Shown in pieces: positions 6,060-13,430 of a stretch of 17,060 bases of DNA; the stretch's first letter is position 1, and every line of letters begins with the position of its first letter. The stretch covers positions 1 through 17,060 of the forward strand of contig DAOTTO010000529.1 in the NCBI GenBank assembly GCA_034437895.1. The letters are read 5' to 3'. The translations under genes were made by a program, and so were the position numbers. This DNA comes from JANRLJ01 sp034437895 (GTDB lineage: Bacteria; Chloroflexota; Anaerolineae; Aggregatilineales; Phototrophicaceae). The notes under the pieces were generated by a model. It ran no database searches. It saw nothing but the letters and a program-made list of their open reading frames with translations, and was not told where the DNA came from.

Positions 6060-6081
6060 GATTGTGTTAGCCTTAACACAT

Positions 6082-7215
6082 TTACGTATCACGCATTACT
6101 TTTTCGTAGACTGCAAGTGTTTCTTGCGCGGTTTTACGCCAGTTATAACGGGTGGCCTGCGCCAATCCTTGATTAATCATCGTCTCGCGTAAAGGGGCTT
6201 GCAGCAGCAGTGCGAGTATCGCCCCTGCCATCGTGCGAGCGTTATCCACTAAAAAAGCCGCATCGCCGGAAATTTCCCGCGAGACATCCATATCCCACGC
6301 GATTACAGGTGTACCAGAGGCCATCGACTCGATAATGGGCAGACCGAATCCTTCATATTTGCTGGGAAAGACCGACAGCGCTGCGAGTCGATAAAGTGAG
6401 GGTTTATCCGCTTCGTCGATATAACCTGCCCACCGCACGACATCGCTTAGGCCAAATTCGCCTACGATTTTGCGTAAATCCGGGAAGACGGATGTACCCC
6501 ACGCTGGTTCGCGGCCTGCCAGCACCAACGGCACTTCATCACCTTCGGCTTTAAGCACATAAGTATAGGCTTCTAACAGTTGCGCGACCTGCTTACGGCT
6601 GTCGAATCCGCCGATATACAACACAAAGCGATCCGGTAGACTGTATTTCTGGCGTACAGCGGCATCCCGTTCCGCGCCGAGACGGGGATGAAAAGCCTCA
6701 TCAACACCCAGATAGGTGGATGTGATTTTTTCGGCGGGAATTGTGAGATATTCCACAATATCATTTTTGGCGGCTTGGCTGATGGTGAGAATATGCGCTG
6801 AACCGGGTGCTGTGGCGCTGACAAGGGCGGTATAGAGCCGTCCCGCCACACCCTGCGTGTATTCAGGCAGTGCCAGCGGAATCACGTCTAAAACGCTCGT
6901 GATGAGTTTTGCTGATGAACTTAACGGCGATCCCCAATACGGAACGTGCGCGATGTCTGCTTGGCTGCGCTGAACGGCTTGCGGAAAAAGGCGCTGCTCG
7001 AACCAAACTTTGCCGATTTTACCGCCCATCCCCTTAGTCGTCATGATGGTGATATTTGGCGGCAAGTCATCTGCGCTGGCGACATCTGGCGGCAGGACGA
7101 GAGTCATTTTTAACTCAGGGGCGATTTTACGCAGTTGGGGCAGCAGCCGGCGCAGATATTGACCGCTGCCGGTATGAGGCTGATTCCAAAACCAACCGTT
7201 GAAGGCAATGTGCAT
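6082..7215 (-). CDS. Glycosyltransferase, family 4-like (GT-B fold)
   Basis: A 377-residue protein starting MHIAFNGWFWNQPHTGSGQY. The GSGQYLRRLLPQL segment fits the N-terminal donor-side loop, and SVLDVIPLALPEY and HILTISQAAKNDIV are typical of the N-terminal Rossmann half. The C-terminal half has VLYIGGFDSRKQV, VRWAGYIDEAD, and the EX7E-type motif with EGFGLPIIE (E288 and E296), followed by ASGTPVIAWD. Members transfer a sugar from a nucleotide donor, often in exopolysaccharide or glycolipid synthesis; the acceptor cannot be told. The start follows the Fur-family stop by 8 bp, so it probably shares that transcript. A longer frame to 7269 would overlap that gene and is less likely. No strong ribosome site is seen. 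Confidence 0.92.
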   Translation of the reverse strand: MHIAFNGWFWNQPHTGSGQYLRRLLPQLRKIAPELKMTLVLPPDVASADDLPPNITIMTTKGMGGKIGKVWFEQRLFPQAVQRSQADIAHVPYWGSPLSSSAKLITSVLDVIPLALPEYTQGVAGRLYTALVSATAPGSAHILTISQAAKNDIVEYLTIPAEKITSTYLGVDEAFHPRLGAERDAAVRQKYSLPDRFVLYIGGFDSRKQVAQLLEAYTYVLKAEGDEVPLVLAGREPAWGTSVFPDLRKIVGEFGLSDVVRWAGYIDEADKPSLYRLAALSVFPSKYEGFGLPIIESMASGTPVIAWDMDVSREISGDAAFLVDNARTMAGAILALLLQAPLRETMINQGLAQATRYNWRKTAQETLAVYEKVMRDT

Positions 7216-7223
7216 AACGTGAT

Positions 7224-7673
7224 TTAGTCCGTTTCGTCGGGCGGCAGCGATGTAGAACAATCGCCGCATTTCCCATAAAATTCCAGCAAATGTCCGCTGA
7301 GTTTAACGTTAAACTGCGCTTCAAGTTGAGCGGTTAACCCACTTAGGCCGCAGTTTTCAAATTCGATGATCTTATTGCAGTTGACACAGATAATATGGTG
7401 ATGATGACCGTCCGGCATCAAAACATAAGTGGGCGTTATGCTGCTGTCGATATAGGTCGGGCGGATGATGGCAAGCTGTGTGAGCAGATCGAGCGTCCGA
7501 AATACGCTGGCGCGACCAATGGCGGGATTGATGAGCGCAACCGCTTCTAACACGTCGGTTGAGGTCATGTGACCATCATGCTGTTCCAGCGCTTCTAAAA
7601 CACTCAACCGCGCATTCGTGAGTTTGTAACCTGCATCGCGCAGCCGCAGCATTCGCGGGGTAAGGTCTTCCAT
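7224..7673 (-). CDS. Fur-family metalloregulator
   Basis: A 149-residue protein of usual Fur length. The winged helix is at about 8-80, with YKLTNARLSVLEALEQ and the recognition region INPAIGRASVFRTLDLL (ASVFRTL in place of the common TVYRTL). The dimerisation domain has the histidine-rich DGHHHHIICVNCNK. Two CxxC pairs (C96/C99 and C136/C139) should hold the structural zinc, and H128 is a likely further ligand. Whether it senses iron, zinc, manganese or peroxide cannot be decided. ATG 7673 is chosen because GGAG at 7683-7680 sits 6 nt before it; a TTG at 7685 overlaps that site. It lies 41 bp after tetR. Confidence 0.93.
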   Translation of the reverse strand: MEDLTPRMLRLRDAGYKLTNARLSVLEALEQHDGHMTSTDVLEAVALINPAIGRASVFRTLDLLTQLAIIRPTYIDSSITPTYVLMPDGHHHHIICVNCNKIIEFENCGLSGLTAQLEAQFNVKLSGHLLEFYGKCGDCSTSLPPDETD

Positions 7674-7714
7674 AGTTGTCTCCAATAATCTTTCGTAGGG
7701 TGATTGCTCATCTC

Positions 7715-8329
7715 CTACTTCTCTAACGTCGTCCGCAGATACGCACCGACCAGCGTTTTGATCTCCGCGATTAAATGCGGGTTAATCGTCCCGTTGTTGG
7801 CGACTGCCATCGGCAGCAGCGACTTCACGGCCTTCATGCTGACCAATGCCGATAGGGTACGGCGGTCTGGCGCTAAACCCGGATGATAAAACGCGATCAG
7901 CCCGTCAATGCTGGCGATAATGGTTTGATACAGCGCATCGGCGGCTTCTGCTAATTCATCCTTTTGTGACGAGCCATAAAACACGACCTGAAAGCCGGGA
8001 CGGGACGCATAAAAAGCGGCAACTGTATCCACGATTTGCCCGAACATCATCTCAACCGAACTGTTGGGGTTCGGGCTTAAGCTGGAGAAAAGTTCGCCTA
8101 ATTCCGCCTTATATTGGTTAGAAAGTGCCTCTAAGATTGCGTCTTTATTCGGGAAGAATTGGTATAACGACCCAATAGAGGTCTCCGCCCGCGCCGCAAT
8201 CGCATTGGTCGTAGAGGCATCATAGCCGATTTCGGCAAATAGTTCAGCGGCGGCACTCAGGATTTTAGACACGCGCTGTTGTCCCCGGGTTTGGCGGGGG
8301 ACACGCCGTAAATGGACATCTTCAGTCAC
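7715..8329 (-). CDS. TetR/AcrR-family transcriptional regulator
   Basis: A 204-residue regulator starting at GTG 8329, with AAGG 7 nt upstream. The N-terminal DNA-binding domain (residues about 20-66) includes ILSAAAELFAEIGYDAST, then TNAIAARAETSIGSLYQFFP and NKDAIL, the canonical TetR helix-turn-helix. The C-terminal ligand-binding half is variable, so the ligand is unknown. It is divergent from the epimerase gene at 8536, and the shared region has two matching pseudo-palindromes over overlapping promoters. It likely represses itself and that gene. Its transcript leader would contain a GGACAAG hairpin (8359-8378). Confidence 0.93.
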   Translation of the reverse strand: MTEDVHLRRVPRQTRGQQRVSKILSAAAELFAEIGYDASTTNAIAARAETSIGSLYQFFPNKDAILEALSNQYKAELGELFSSLSPNPNSSVEMMFGQIVDTVAAFYASRPGFQVVFYGSSQKDELAEAADALYQTIIASIDGLIAFYHPGLAPDRRTLSALVSMKAVKSLLPMAVANNGTINPHLIAEIKTLVGAYLRTTLEK

Positions 8330-8358
8330 GATTTAGCCTTTAGCAATTAATTCTCATT

Positions 8359-8385
8359 GGACAAGGCACGGCTTGTCCCTACATA
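8359..8385. repeat. GTAGGGRC-type palindromic repeat, copy 1
   Basis: GGACAAG (8359-8365) pairs with CTTGTCC (8372-8378). On the minus strand it reads GTAGGGACAAGCCGTGCC then TTGTCC, the same family as copies at 10733 and 15799. It lies in the presumed 5' leader of tetR. Confidence 0.6.
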
Positions 8386-8404
8386 AGCATTTAATGAGAT
8401 TCTC

Positions 8405-8456
8405 TTGAAATACGAGCGAATGCTCATATTATATAGTAAATGTGAGTTTTTGCTCA
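8405..8456. promoter_or_regulatory. Divergent promoters with two TetR-type operators
   Basis: Pseudo-palindromes CGAGCGAATGCTCA (8413-8426) and TGAGTTTTTGCTCA (8443-8456) share the form TGAG-N6-CTCA, centred 30 bp apart (about three helical turns). For the epimerase, TTGAAA (8405-8410) and TATTAT (8427-8432) are 16 bp apart, with the first operator between them. For tetR, TATAAT lies on the minus strand at 8433-8428, with the second operator over its -35 area. Both promoters would be blocked by the bound regulator. Confidence 0.65.
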
Positions 8457-8535
8457 TGTAAATCGTAAGTCATCTATTCAATCTATTCATTATAACATCG
8501 CTGAACGGTTCGGCGGATGGGAAGGAGATAAGATC

Positions 8536-9555
8536 ATGAAAGCATTTGTAACGGGCAACACGGGCTTATTGGGCAGCAATTTAGTGCGTTTGTTGGTAGA
8601 ACAAGGGCATGAAGTTAAAGCGTTGGCGCGGTCAGCGGAAAAAGCGCGGCGCATTTTGGGTGATTTAAAGGTCGAGAGCGTTGTTGGCGATATGGAAAAT
8701 CTCGATGGCTTCGTGGATGCGATGACGGGCTGCGATGTCCTATTCCATACGGCGGCCTATTTCCGTGAATATTATCAACCGGGCGACCACTGGAAAACTT
8801 TAGAGGACATCAATATCAAAGGCACGGTTCGGATCCTAGAAACTGCGGAAAAACGCGGCCTTAAAAAAGCGATTTACGTCAGTTCGTCGGGCGTGATTGG
8901 TCGTAGATCAGATGGCAAGCCGGGTGATGAAACCGCCGCGCCGCCCAAACTTGCCGAGGGCAACCTTTATTTTAAGAGCAAGGTTTTGGCAGAAGCAGCA
9001 GTTTATGACTTCCTTAAGACGCACAAACTGCCTGTCGTGATGATTTTGCCGGGGTGGATGTTCGGCCCCAGCGATGCCGCGCCGACCAGCGCAGGACAGC
9101 TTGTATTGGATTATCTGGATAAGAAAATCCCCGGTATTGTCGATGGCGGCGGCACGGTGGCGCAAGGCATGATTAACGCGGTTGAGCGCGGAGGCAGTGG
9201 GGAACGTTATATCATCGCGGGTGAATATTATAGCCTGGAGACAATCGGTAAGACTGTTGAGAAAGTCAGCGGTGTACCTGCCCCGACGATGCGTATCCCT
9301 TATCGTATTTTGCTGGCTTATGCGTGGTTTGTGCAGACTAGTTCACGGCTGCGCGGCGTGGAAACGCTGATGACGGTGGAAGGCATTCGGACGCTGCATC
9401 ATCAAGAAAAGATTTCATCGGAAAAAGCCAAGCGTGAATTGGGCATCACCTTCCGCCCACTCGAAGAAACACTGCGCGATGAGGTGAACTGGTTCCGCGC
9501 CCGTAGATCGCAGACGGAACAGGCTTCAAGCGTGCGCGTTGTCAATCGCGCCTGA
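8536..9555 (+). CDS. NAD(P)-dependent epimerase/dehydratase (extended SDR)
   Basis: A 339-residue extended short-chain dehydrogenase. The nucleotide-binding TGNTGLLGSN (GxxGxxG, residues 6-15) is followed by GDMENLD, the FHTAA strand, VSSSGVIG (active Ser at about 116-118) and Y145-FKS-K149, the YxxxK catalytic pair. The LPGWMFGPSD segment and overall plan resemble dihydroflavonol reductase and the hopanoid-associated HpnA epimerases, but the substrate cannot be given from sequence. It starts at ATG 8536 with AAGGAG at 8522-8527. It is divergent from tetR and probably its target. It converges with the propeller-like gene, with only two bases between the stops. Confidence 0.9.
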   Translation: MKAFVTGNTGLLGSNLVRLLVEQGHEVKALARSAEKARRILGDLKVESVVGDMENLDGFVDAMTGCDVLFHTAAYFREYYQPGDHWKTLEDINIKGTVRILETAEKRGLKKAIYVSSSGVIGRRSDGKPGDETAAPPKLAEGNLYFKSKVLAEAAVYDFLKTHKLPVVMILPGWMFGPSDAAPTSAGQLVLDYLDKKIPGIVDGGGTVAQGMINAVERGGSGERYIIAGEYYSLETIGKTVEKVSGVPAPTMRIPYRILLAYAWFVQTSSRLRGVETLMTVEGIRTLHHQEKISSEKAKRELGITFRPLEETLRDEVNWFRARRSQTEQASSVRVVNRA

Positions 9556-9557
9556 GC

Positions 9558-10562
9558 CTAACCCGAAGTTGTCATCTGGCATTCAGGCATCTGTCCGGTT
9601 TCATCGCCAACAGCAATCGCCGTCGGATGCCAGACCGTCCCCTCCTCTGTAGTCCACAGCATCGCGTTTTCGCCGTCCAGCGCCCAGAGTGTTTCTTGGG
9701 GATGGACTTCGATAGCAGTAATTCGCGCCTCAAGTTCGACTCGCATCCATGCGCCGTTTTCCAGAAGATAAAGGCCGCCATTGGCTAAGGCATAAATCCG
9801 CCTTTGAAACACACGCAAATCATCAATCGCGTAGTCCTGTGGCAGCGGCGCGAGGGTGCGCCATTCCAGCGACAGACGATCCCATTTAATCAGCGCGTCG
9901 GCTGTGACGGCGAGTAAATTGCCTTCAACATCCGCCCAAATTAAATCAACCGTGTCCGGCGATTCTAAAAGCTGCCAGCCTAAACCCATATCGGGCGTGA
10001 TGAACAAATCGCCATTCAACAATACATGATTATGATTGCCAAGCATGACGAAGCCGGAAGCAGGCTGGTCAGCGATGGGGAGTTCGAGCTGTCGCCATTC
10101 GCCGTGTCCTTCGCGCATGATGCCCAAATCGCCGAGCGCAAAAGTAAAGCCGTGCATTGAAACCACTTCTTTCCCCGCCAGTGTGTCATTTACCCTCTGC
10201 CAATTCCCGCCGGAAAAAGTATAAATGCCTTCATCCGTCGCTGCGATGGCGCACGACTTCACATCAAAATAAATATCGTTGACATGAGCATCTAACGCGA
10301 TTTGCCGCCACACAGCGTTTTCTGTCGGCTGCAAAAGTGCGCCGTCGGCTGTGATCAAATACGGCAGCGTATTGTCCGGCGCGAAGTCCATTTTTATGGG
10401 GGTTTCTGGGGCGATTGCTGAATCGCTCTGGGTAAGAGGGCTTGCATTTTGAATTATAGGCGCGGCGGACTCGTGAATGCGGATCACCCGCGCAAATAAG
10501 CTTATCCCGAAGATCAAAAAGACACTGGAGATGACTAAAAGTACAGATTTAACGGGGGACAC
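9558..10562 (-). CDS. Membrane-anchored propeller-like protein, unknown function
   Basis: A 334-residue protein if it starts at GTG 10562 (GGA 7 nt upstream); TTG 10574 would add four residues. One N-terminal hydrophobic helix (residues about 5-26, SVLLVISSVFLIFGISLF), then a low-complexity linker, then repeated short strands ending in W/G turns (GGNWQRV, HGEWRQLEL, LEWRTLAPL, NGAWMRVEL, TVWHPTAI). This spacing suggests a beta-propeller of the BNR/YCF48-like type facing the cell exterior. I do not recognise a named family. The C-terminus carries two cysteines near MPECQMTTSG (one visible there, another at about residue 103). Likely a surface or lipid-side protein; no catalytic motif is evident. 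Confidence 0.75.
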   Translation of the reverse strand: MSPVKSVLLVISSVFLIFGISLFARVIRIHESAAPIIQNASPLTQSDSAIAPETPIKMDFAPDNTLPYLITADGALLQPTENAVWRQIALDAHVNDIYFDVKSCAIAATDEGIYTFSGGNWQRVNDTLAGKEVVSMHGFTFALGDLGIMREGHGEWRQLELPIADQPASGFVMLGNHNHVLLNGDLFITPDMGLGWQLLESPDTVDLIWADVEGNLLAVTADALIKWDRLSLEWRTLAPLPQDYAIDDLRVFQRRIYALANGGLYLLENGAWMRVELEARITAIEVHPQETLWALDGENAMLWTTEEGTVWHPTAIAVGDETGQMPECQMTTSG

Positions 10563-10732
10563 AGCACAATCCAAATTCTTTTAGAAGTTTCGCAGTTCGC
10601 AGTGATTAGTTTTTAGTCAAGGCAGTGTCTAAGGGTAAATCTTTAGCCTTACTAAAAAACGTTAAACTAACAGCTTTTTCCCCAAAACTTGTTCAACTGC
10701 GTAAGCCTTATCTTTAATGGTGGGTTTTACAG

Positions 10733-10761
10733 CGTAGGGGCAAGAATGCCTTACCCCTACG
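10733..10761. repeat. GTAGGGGC-type palindromic repeat, copy 2
   Basis: CGTAGGGG (10733-10740) pairs with CCCCTACG (10754-10761), with an inner AAG/CTT after one mismatch. It lies after the DUF7282-like gene on that gene's strand and may help end its transcript, but no T-run follows. Confidence 0.6.
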
Positions 10762-10781
10762 TGCGAGAAAATCAGAGGGAA

Positions 10782-12221
10782 TTATTCAGCAGCAACAGGG
10801 GTTGAACTGCTGGTGACGACGGCTCCGCCTACAGAGACGGGCAAATCTGCGCCTTCGACAGAACCGAATTCATACACGCCGGCTGCCCCGGTGTCATAGT
10901 GTGCCATCGGGAACACAACTTCGGTCAAAACGGCGGGATCAATTGTCACGACGACGTTGCGATTCAGGCCGGGGAGAAGCTGTGCCTGACCTGCGACAGT
11001 GCCGGGTGCGCCTGCGTTATCAATATGGATGACCAGCCAACCGGGTTCGTCAATCAACACCCAGCCAACCAGCAGTTCGGTGTCGGAGATGCGGGTTACA
11101 TTGGCATAATCAATCGAAGGGGCGGCGGGAACTTGGAAGGTGACGACATTGCCATCCACGCTGACGGGGGTGTCTGCGCCTTCAACCGTGCCGAATTCAT
11201 AAACACCGGCTTCGCCAGTATCGACATGCAGCATCGGCCACAAGTTGGCGGTGGTCAGTGCGGGATCGAGTTCAATGCTGATGTTTTCGCTGAGGCCAAC
11301 GGGCAGGGCTTCAGTCACGCCTGCGACGGGGCCGGGTGCGCCATCGGCTTCTTGATGGATGACGACGAAACCTGGTTCAGCCAATAATGCTGATGTCACG
11401 ACGACAGTGGGAGCCATGCCCATATCCATGCCATCACCGTGGGTGACGATTTGGGGAGCAATACGGACATGAGGCACCGTCCACACCGGGACAGAAGCGA
11501 CTACGCCGCCCAACACGATGGGGCTGTCTGCGCCTTCAACGGTGCCGAATTCATACACGCCCACTTCACCCGTGTCGAAGTGCAGCATCGGCCAGAGGAC
11601 GGGGGTGATGCCAGCCGCGTCGAGTTCGACCACGACATCGGTGGTGGTGCCTGGCTCGAGCAGAGTTGAGCCGAGGACAGAAGCAAATTCGCCGCCGTTA
11701 TCAGCATGGACGACCAGGAAGGCCGGGACATCAACTGTCACGGAAGCCGCAACATAGGTGCTGTTTTCCAGCAGTTGGTCTTTCACATCCATCACAAAAG
11801 CATGGAAGGAAGGTGAAACAACCGCGCCTGCGGAATCGGCGACGGGGCTGTCTGCGCCTTCAACCGTGCCGAATTCATACACGCCTGCTTCGCCCGTATC
11901 AACGTGCAGCATGGCATAGAGCGTTGAAGTCGCCGCGCTGGTATCAATCGGGACAGAGAAATTGTAATTCCAGCCGGGGCTGAGTTTGCGATAGCCGATG
12001 ACAGAGGCAAATTCGCCGGAGCCGCTGTCGGCATGGATGACCATGAAACCCGATTCAGCGAGGAAAGCGCTGTCAATCTTGACGGTGCCATCCATGACGG
12101 TCTGTTCGGAAACCGTGACGGAAGGTTCCATTGAATCCTGTGCGCTGGCGACCATGTTTAAAGCAAGCGCCCCTATGACCAATAGTAAGACGAAAGAAAG
12201 CCTCAAAAATTTGCTGTTCAT
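10782..12221 (-). CDS. Secreted protein with four DUF7282-like repeats
   Basis: A 479-residue protein. A clear signal peptide (FLRLSFVLLLVIGALALNMV then ASA, cleavage near residue 27) is followed by four repeats of about 100-110 residues at roughly 35-127, 155-235, 270-353 and 371-462. Each has a FxVIHxD-type strand, a G-rich turn with a P-G pair before a long strand, and the hallmark HVDTGEAGVYEFGTVEGAD. This pattern fits DUF7282, a beta-sandwich domain common in archaea and Chloroflexota surface proteins, of unknown function. No membrane anchor or sorting motif is seen at the C-terminus. ATG 12221 has GAGG about 7 nt upstream. The repeat ends are nearly identical at DNA level, suggesting recent duplication or gene conversion. 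Confidence 0.88.
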   Translation of the reverse strand: MNSKFLRLSFVLLLVIGALALNMVASAQDSMEPSVTVSEQTVMDGTVKIDSAFLAESGFMVIHADSGSGEFASVIGYRKLSPGWNYNFSVPIDTSAATSTLYAMLHVDTGEAGVYEFGTVEGADSPVADSAGAVVSPSFHAFVMDVKDQLLENSTYVAASVTVDVPAFLVVHADNGGEFASVLGSTLLEPGTTTDVVVELDAAGITPVLWPMLHFDTGEVGVYEFGTVEGADSPIVLGGVVASVPVWTVPHVRIAPQIVTHGDGMDMGMAPTVVVTSALLAEPGFVVIHQEADGAPGPVAGVTEALPVGLSENISIELDPALTTANLWPMLHVDTGEAGVYEFGTVEGADTPVSVDGNVVTFQVPAAPSIDYANVTRISDTELLVGWVLIDEPGWLVIHIDNAGAPGTVAGQAQLLPGLNRNVVVTIDPAVLTEVVFPMAHYDTGAAGVYEFGSVEGADLPVSVGGAVVTSSSTPVAAE

Positions 12222-12261
12222 ATTTTGCCTCTCGTATTTTTTGTAGCGAAGAATGGTTTGT

Positions 12262-12279
12262 AGTCACTTTTTAGTGACT
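12262..12279. promoter_or_regulatory. Perfect palindrome in divergent intergenic region
   Basis: AGTCACT (12262-12268) and AGTGACT (12273-12279) form a perfect 7-bp inverted repeat around TTTT. It lies 40 bp from the DUF7282-like start and 82 bp from the oxidoreductase start, so it may be an operator for either. No clear promoter was found. Confidence 0.4.
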
Positions 12280-12361
12280 CAGTTAAACTATCGTATGTCG
12301 ATAAGGCATTGGATGAGTTTTCTTACTTCTCTCTAATATTTTACTTGTTTAAGGAGGCATC

Positions 12362-13354
12362 ATGACTGATAAATTACGTTGGGGCATTTTGGGCACAGGG
12401 GGAATTGCTGTAAAGTTTGTGGAGGATTTACGCTATCTGCCCGATGCAGAGGTGGTAGCGGTGGGGTCACGGGCGCAGGAGACGGCTGACGCTTTCGGGA
12501 ATAAATACAACATCCCGCGTCGTTATCCCACTTATGAGGCATTAGCCGCTGATCCAGAAGTAGATGCCATTTATGTCTCCACGCCACACCCTTATCACGA
12601 GGCGAATGCTTTGCTTTGTATTGATAACGGCAAAGCGGTATTGTGCGAAAAGCCGTTTACGATCAATGCAGGTGGAACTGAGCGCGTGATTAATCGCGCA
12701 CGGGAAAAAGGCGTGTTCCTGATGGAAGCGATGTGGACACGCTACATCCCGACGATTGTAAAAATGCGCGAATTGATTGCATCTGGCGCAATTGGGGAGG
12801 TTCGCGCCTTCCGCGCCGACTTTGGTTTTCATGCCCCATTTGACCCCAAGGGACGGCTGTTTGATCCTGAGTTAGGTGGTGGTGCGCTGCTGGACGTGGG
12901 GATTTATCCGATCTCGTTTTCATATATGGTCTTAGGCGCACCGCAGACGATTGCCAGCACCGCCTATTTGGGCGCGACGGGTGTCGATGAGCAGAACGGG
13001 ATTTTGTTCGGTTACGAGGGCGGCAAAACGGCGGTTTTAAGTTCTGCCGTCAGCCTAACGACGCAGCATGATGCCATCATCATGGGTACGAAAGGCCGGA
13101 TAATCGTTCAGTCACCTTTCTGGCAATCCAGACAGCTTACCTTAATCCGCGAAGGCCTACCTGCTGAAGTCCATACTATCTATTCTTTTCCCCATGATGG
13201 TTTGGGTTATCAGTTTGAGGCGGCAGAAGTGGCGGCATGTTTAAGGGCGGGCAAGCTGGAAAGCGATATAATGCCGCTTGATGAAAGTCTGGCGATTATG
13301 CGAACACTGGACACAATCCGCGCTCAATGGGGATTCAAGTATCCGGGGGAATAA
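12362..13354 (+). CDS. Gfo/Idh/MocA-family oxidoreductase
   Basis: A 330-residue NAD(P)-dependent oxidoreductase. The N-terminal Rossmann motif is WGILGTGGIAVKFVEDL (G11-G14 region), and YVSTPHPYH and CEKPFT (K97, the conserved lysine of the active site) follow. The C-terminal domain has GGGALLDVGIYPI, where D178 and Y182 occupy the catalytic DxGxY positions. This places it near the dihydrodiol-dehydrogenase-like branch rather than the DxGxH sugar dehydrogenases. Likely substrates are sugars, sugar derivatives or diols. An excellent AAGGAGG lies just before ATG 12362. The VIT-VWA gene follows 76 bp after its stop on the same strand. Confidence 0.93.
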   Translation: MTDKLRWGILGTGGIAVKFVEDLRYLPDAEVVAVGSRAQETADAFGNKYNIPRRYPTYEALAADPEVDAIYVSTPHPYHEANALLCIDNGKAVLCEKPFTINAGGTERVINRAREKGVFLMEAMWTRYIPTIVKMRELIASGAIGEVRAFRADFGFHAPFDPKGRLFDPELGGGALLDVGIYPISFSYMVLGAPQTIASTAYLGATGVDEQNGILFGYEGGKTAVLSSAVSLTTQHDAIIMGTKGRIIVQSPFWQSRQLTLIREGLPAEVHTIYSFPHDGLGYQFEAAEVAACLRAGKLESDIMPLDESLAIMRTLDTIRAQWGFKYPGE

Positions 13355-13379
13355 ATCTGCCGCTTGGAACAAAACATGT

Positions 13380-13422
13380 GCCTCCATCGTCATCAGTACA
13401 AATGAAGCAAACAGATGGAGGC
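13380..13422 (+). promoter_or_regulatory. Inverted repeat that hides the VIT-VWA ribosome site
   Basis: GCCTCCATC (13380-13388) and GATGGAGGC (13414-13422) are perfect 9-bp complements with a 25-nt loop. The right arm contains the whole Shine-Dalgarno GGAGG (13417-13421), 9 nt before ATG 13431. If folded in the mRNA it would block ribosome entry. Confidence 0.55.
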
Positions 13423-13430
13423 CATGTCCC

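Noticed and set aside
7216..7269. Upstream extension of the glycosyltransferase to 7269
   Set aside because: The added residues overlap the Fur-family gene and precede the typical MHIAFNG start of the enzyme.
10733..10761. Canonical intrinsic terminator for the DUF7282-like gene
   Set aside because: The hairpin is strong, but neither strand has a T-run after it, and it belongs to a dispersed palindrome family.
10899..11387. 162-codon plus-strand frame opposite the DUF7282-like gene
   Set aside because: The apparent repeats in its product mirror the DNA repeats of the real gene, which has a signal peptide and a ribosome site.
13278..13430. Upstream extension of the VIT-VWA gene to 13278
   Set aside because: It would overlap the oxidoreductase, lacks a ribosome site, and would bury the signal peptide about 50 residues into the protein.
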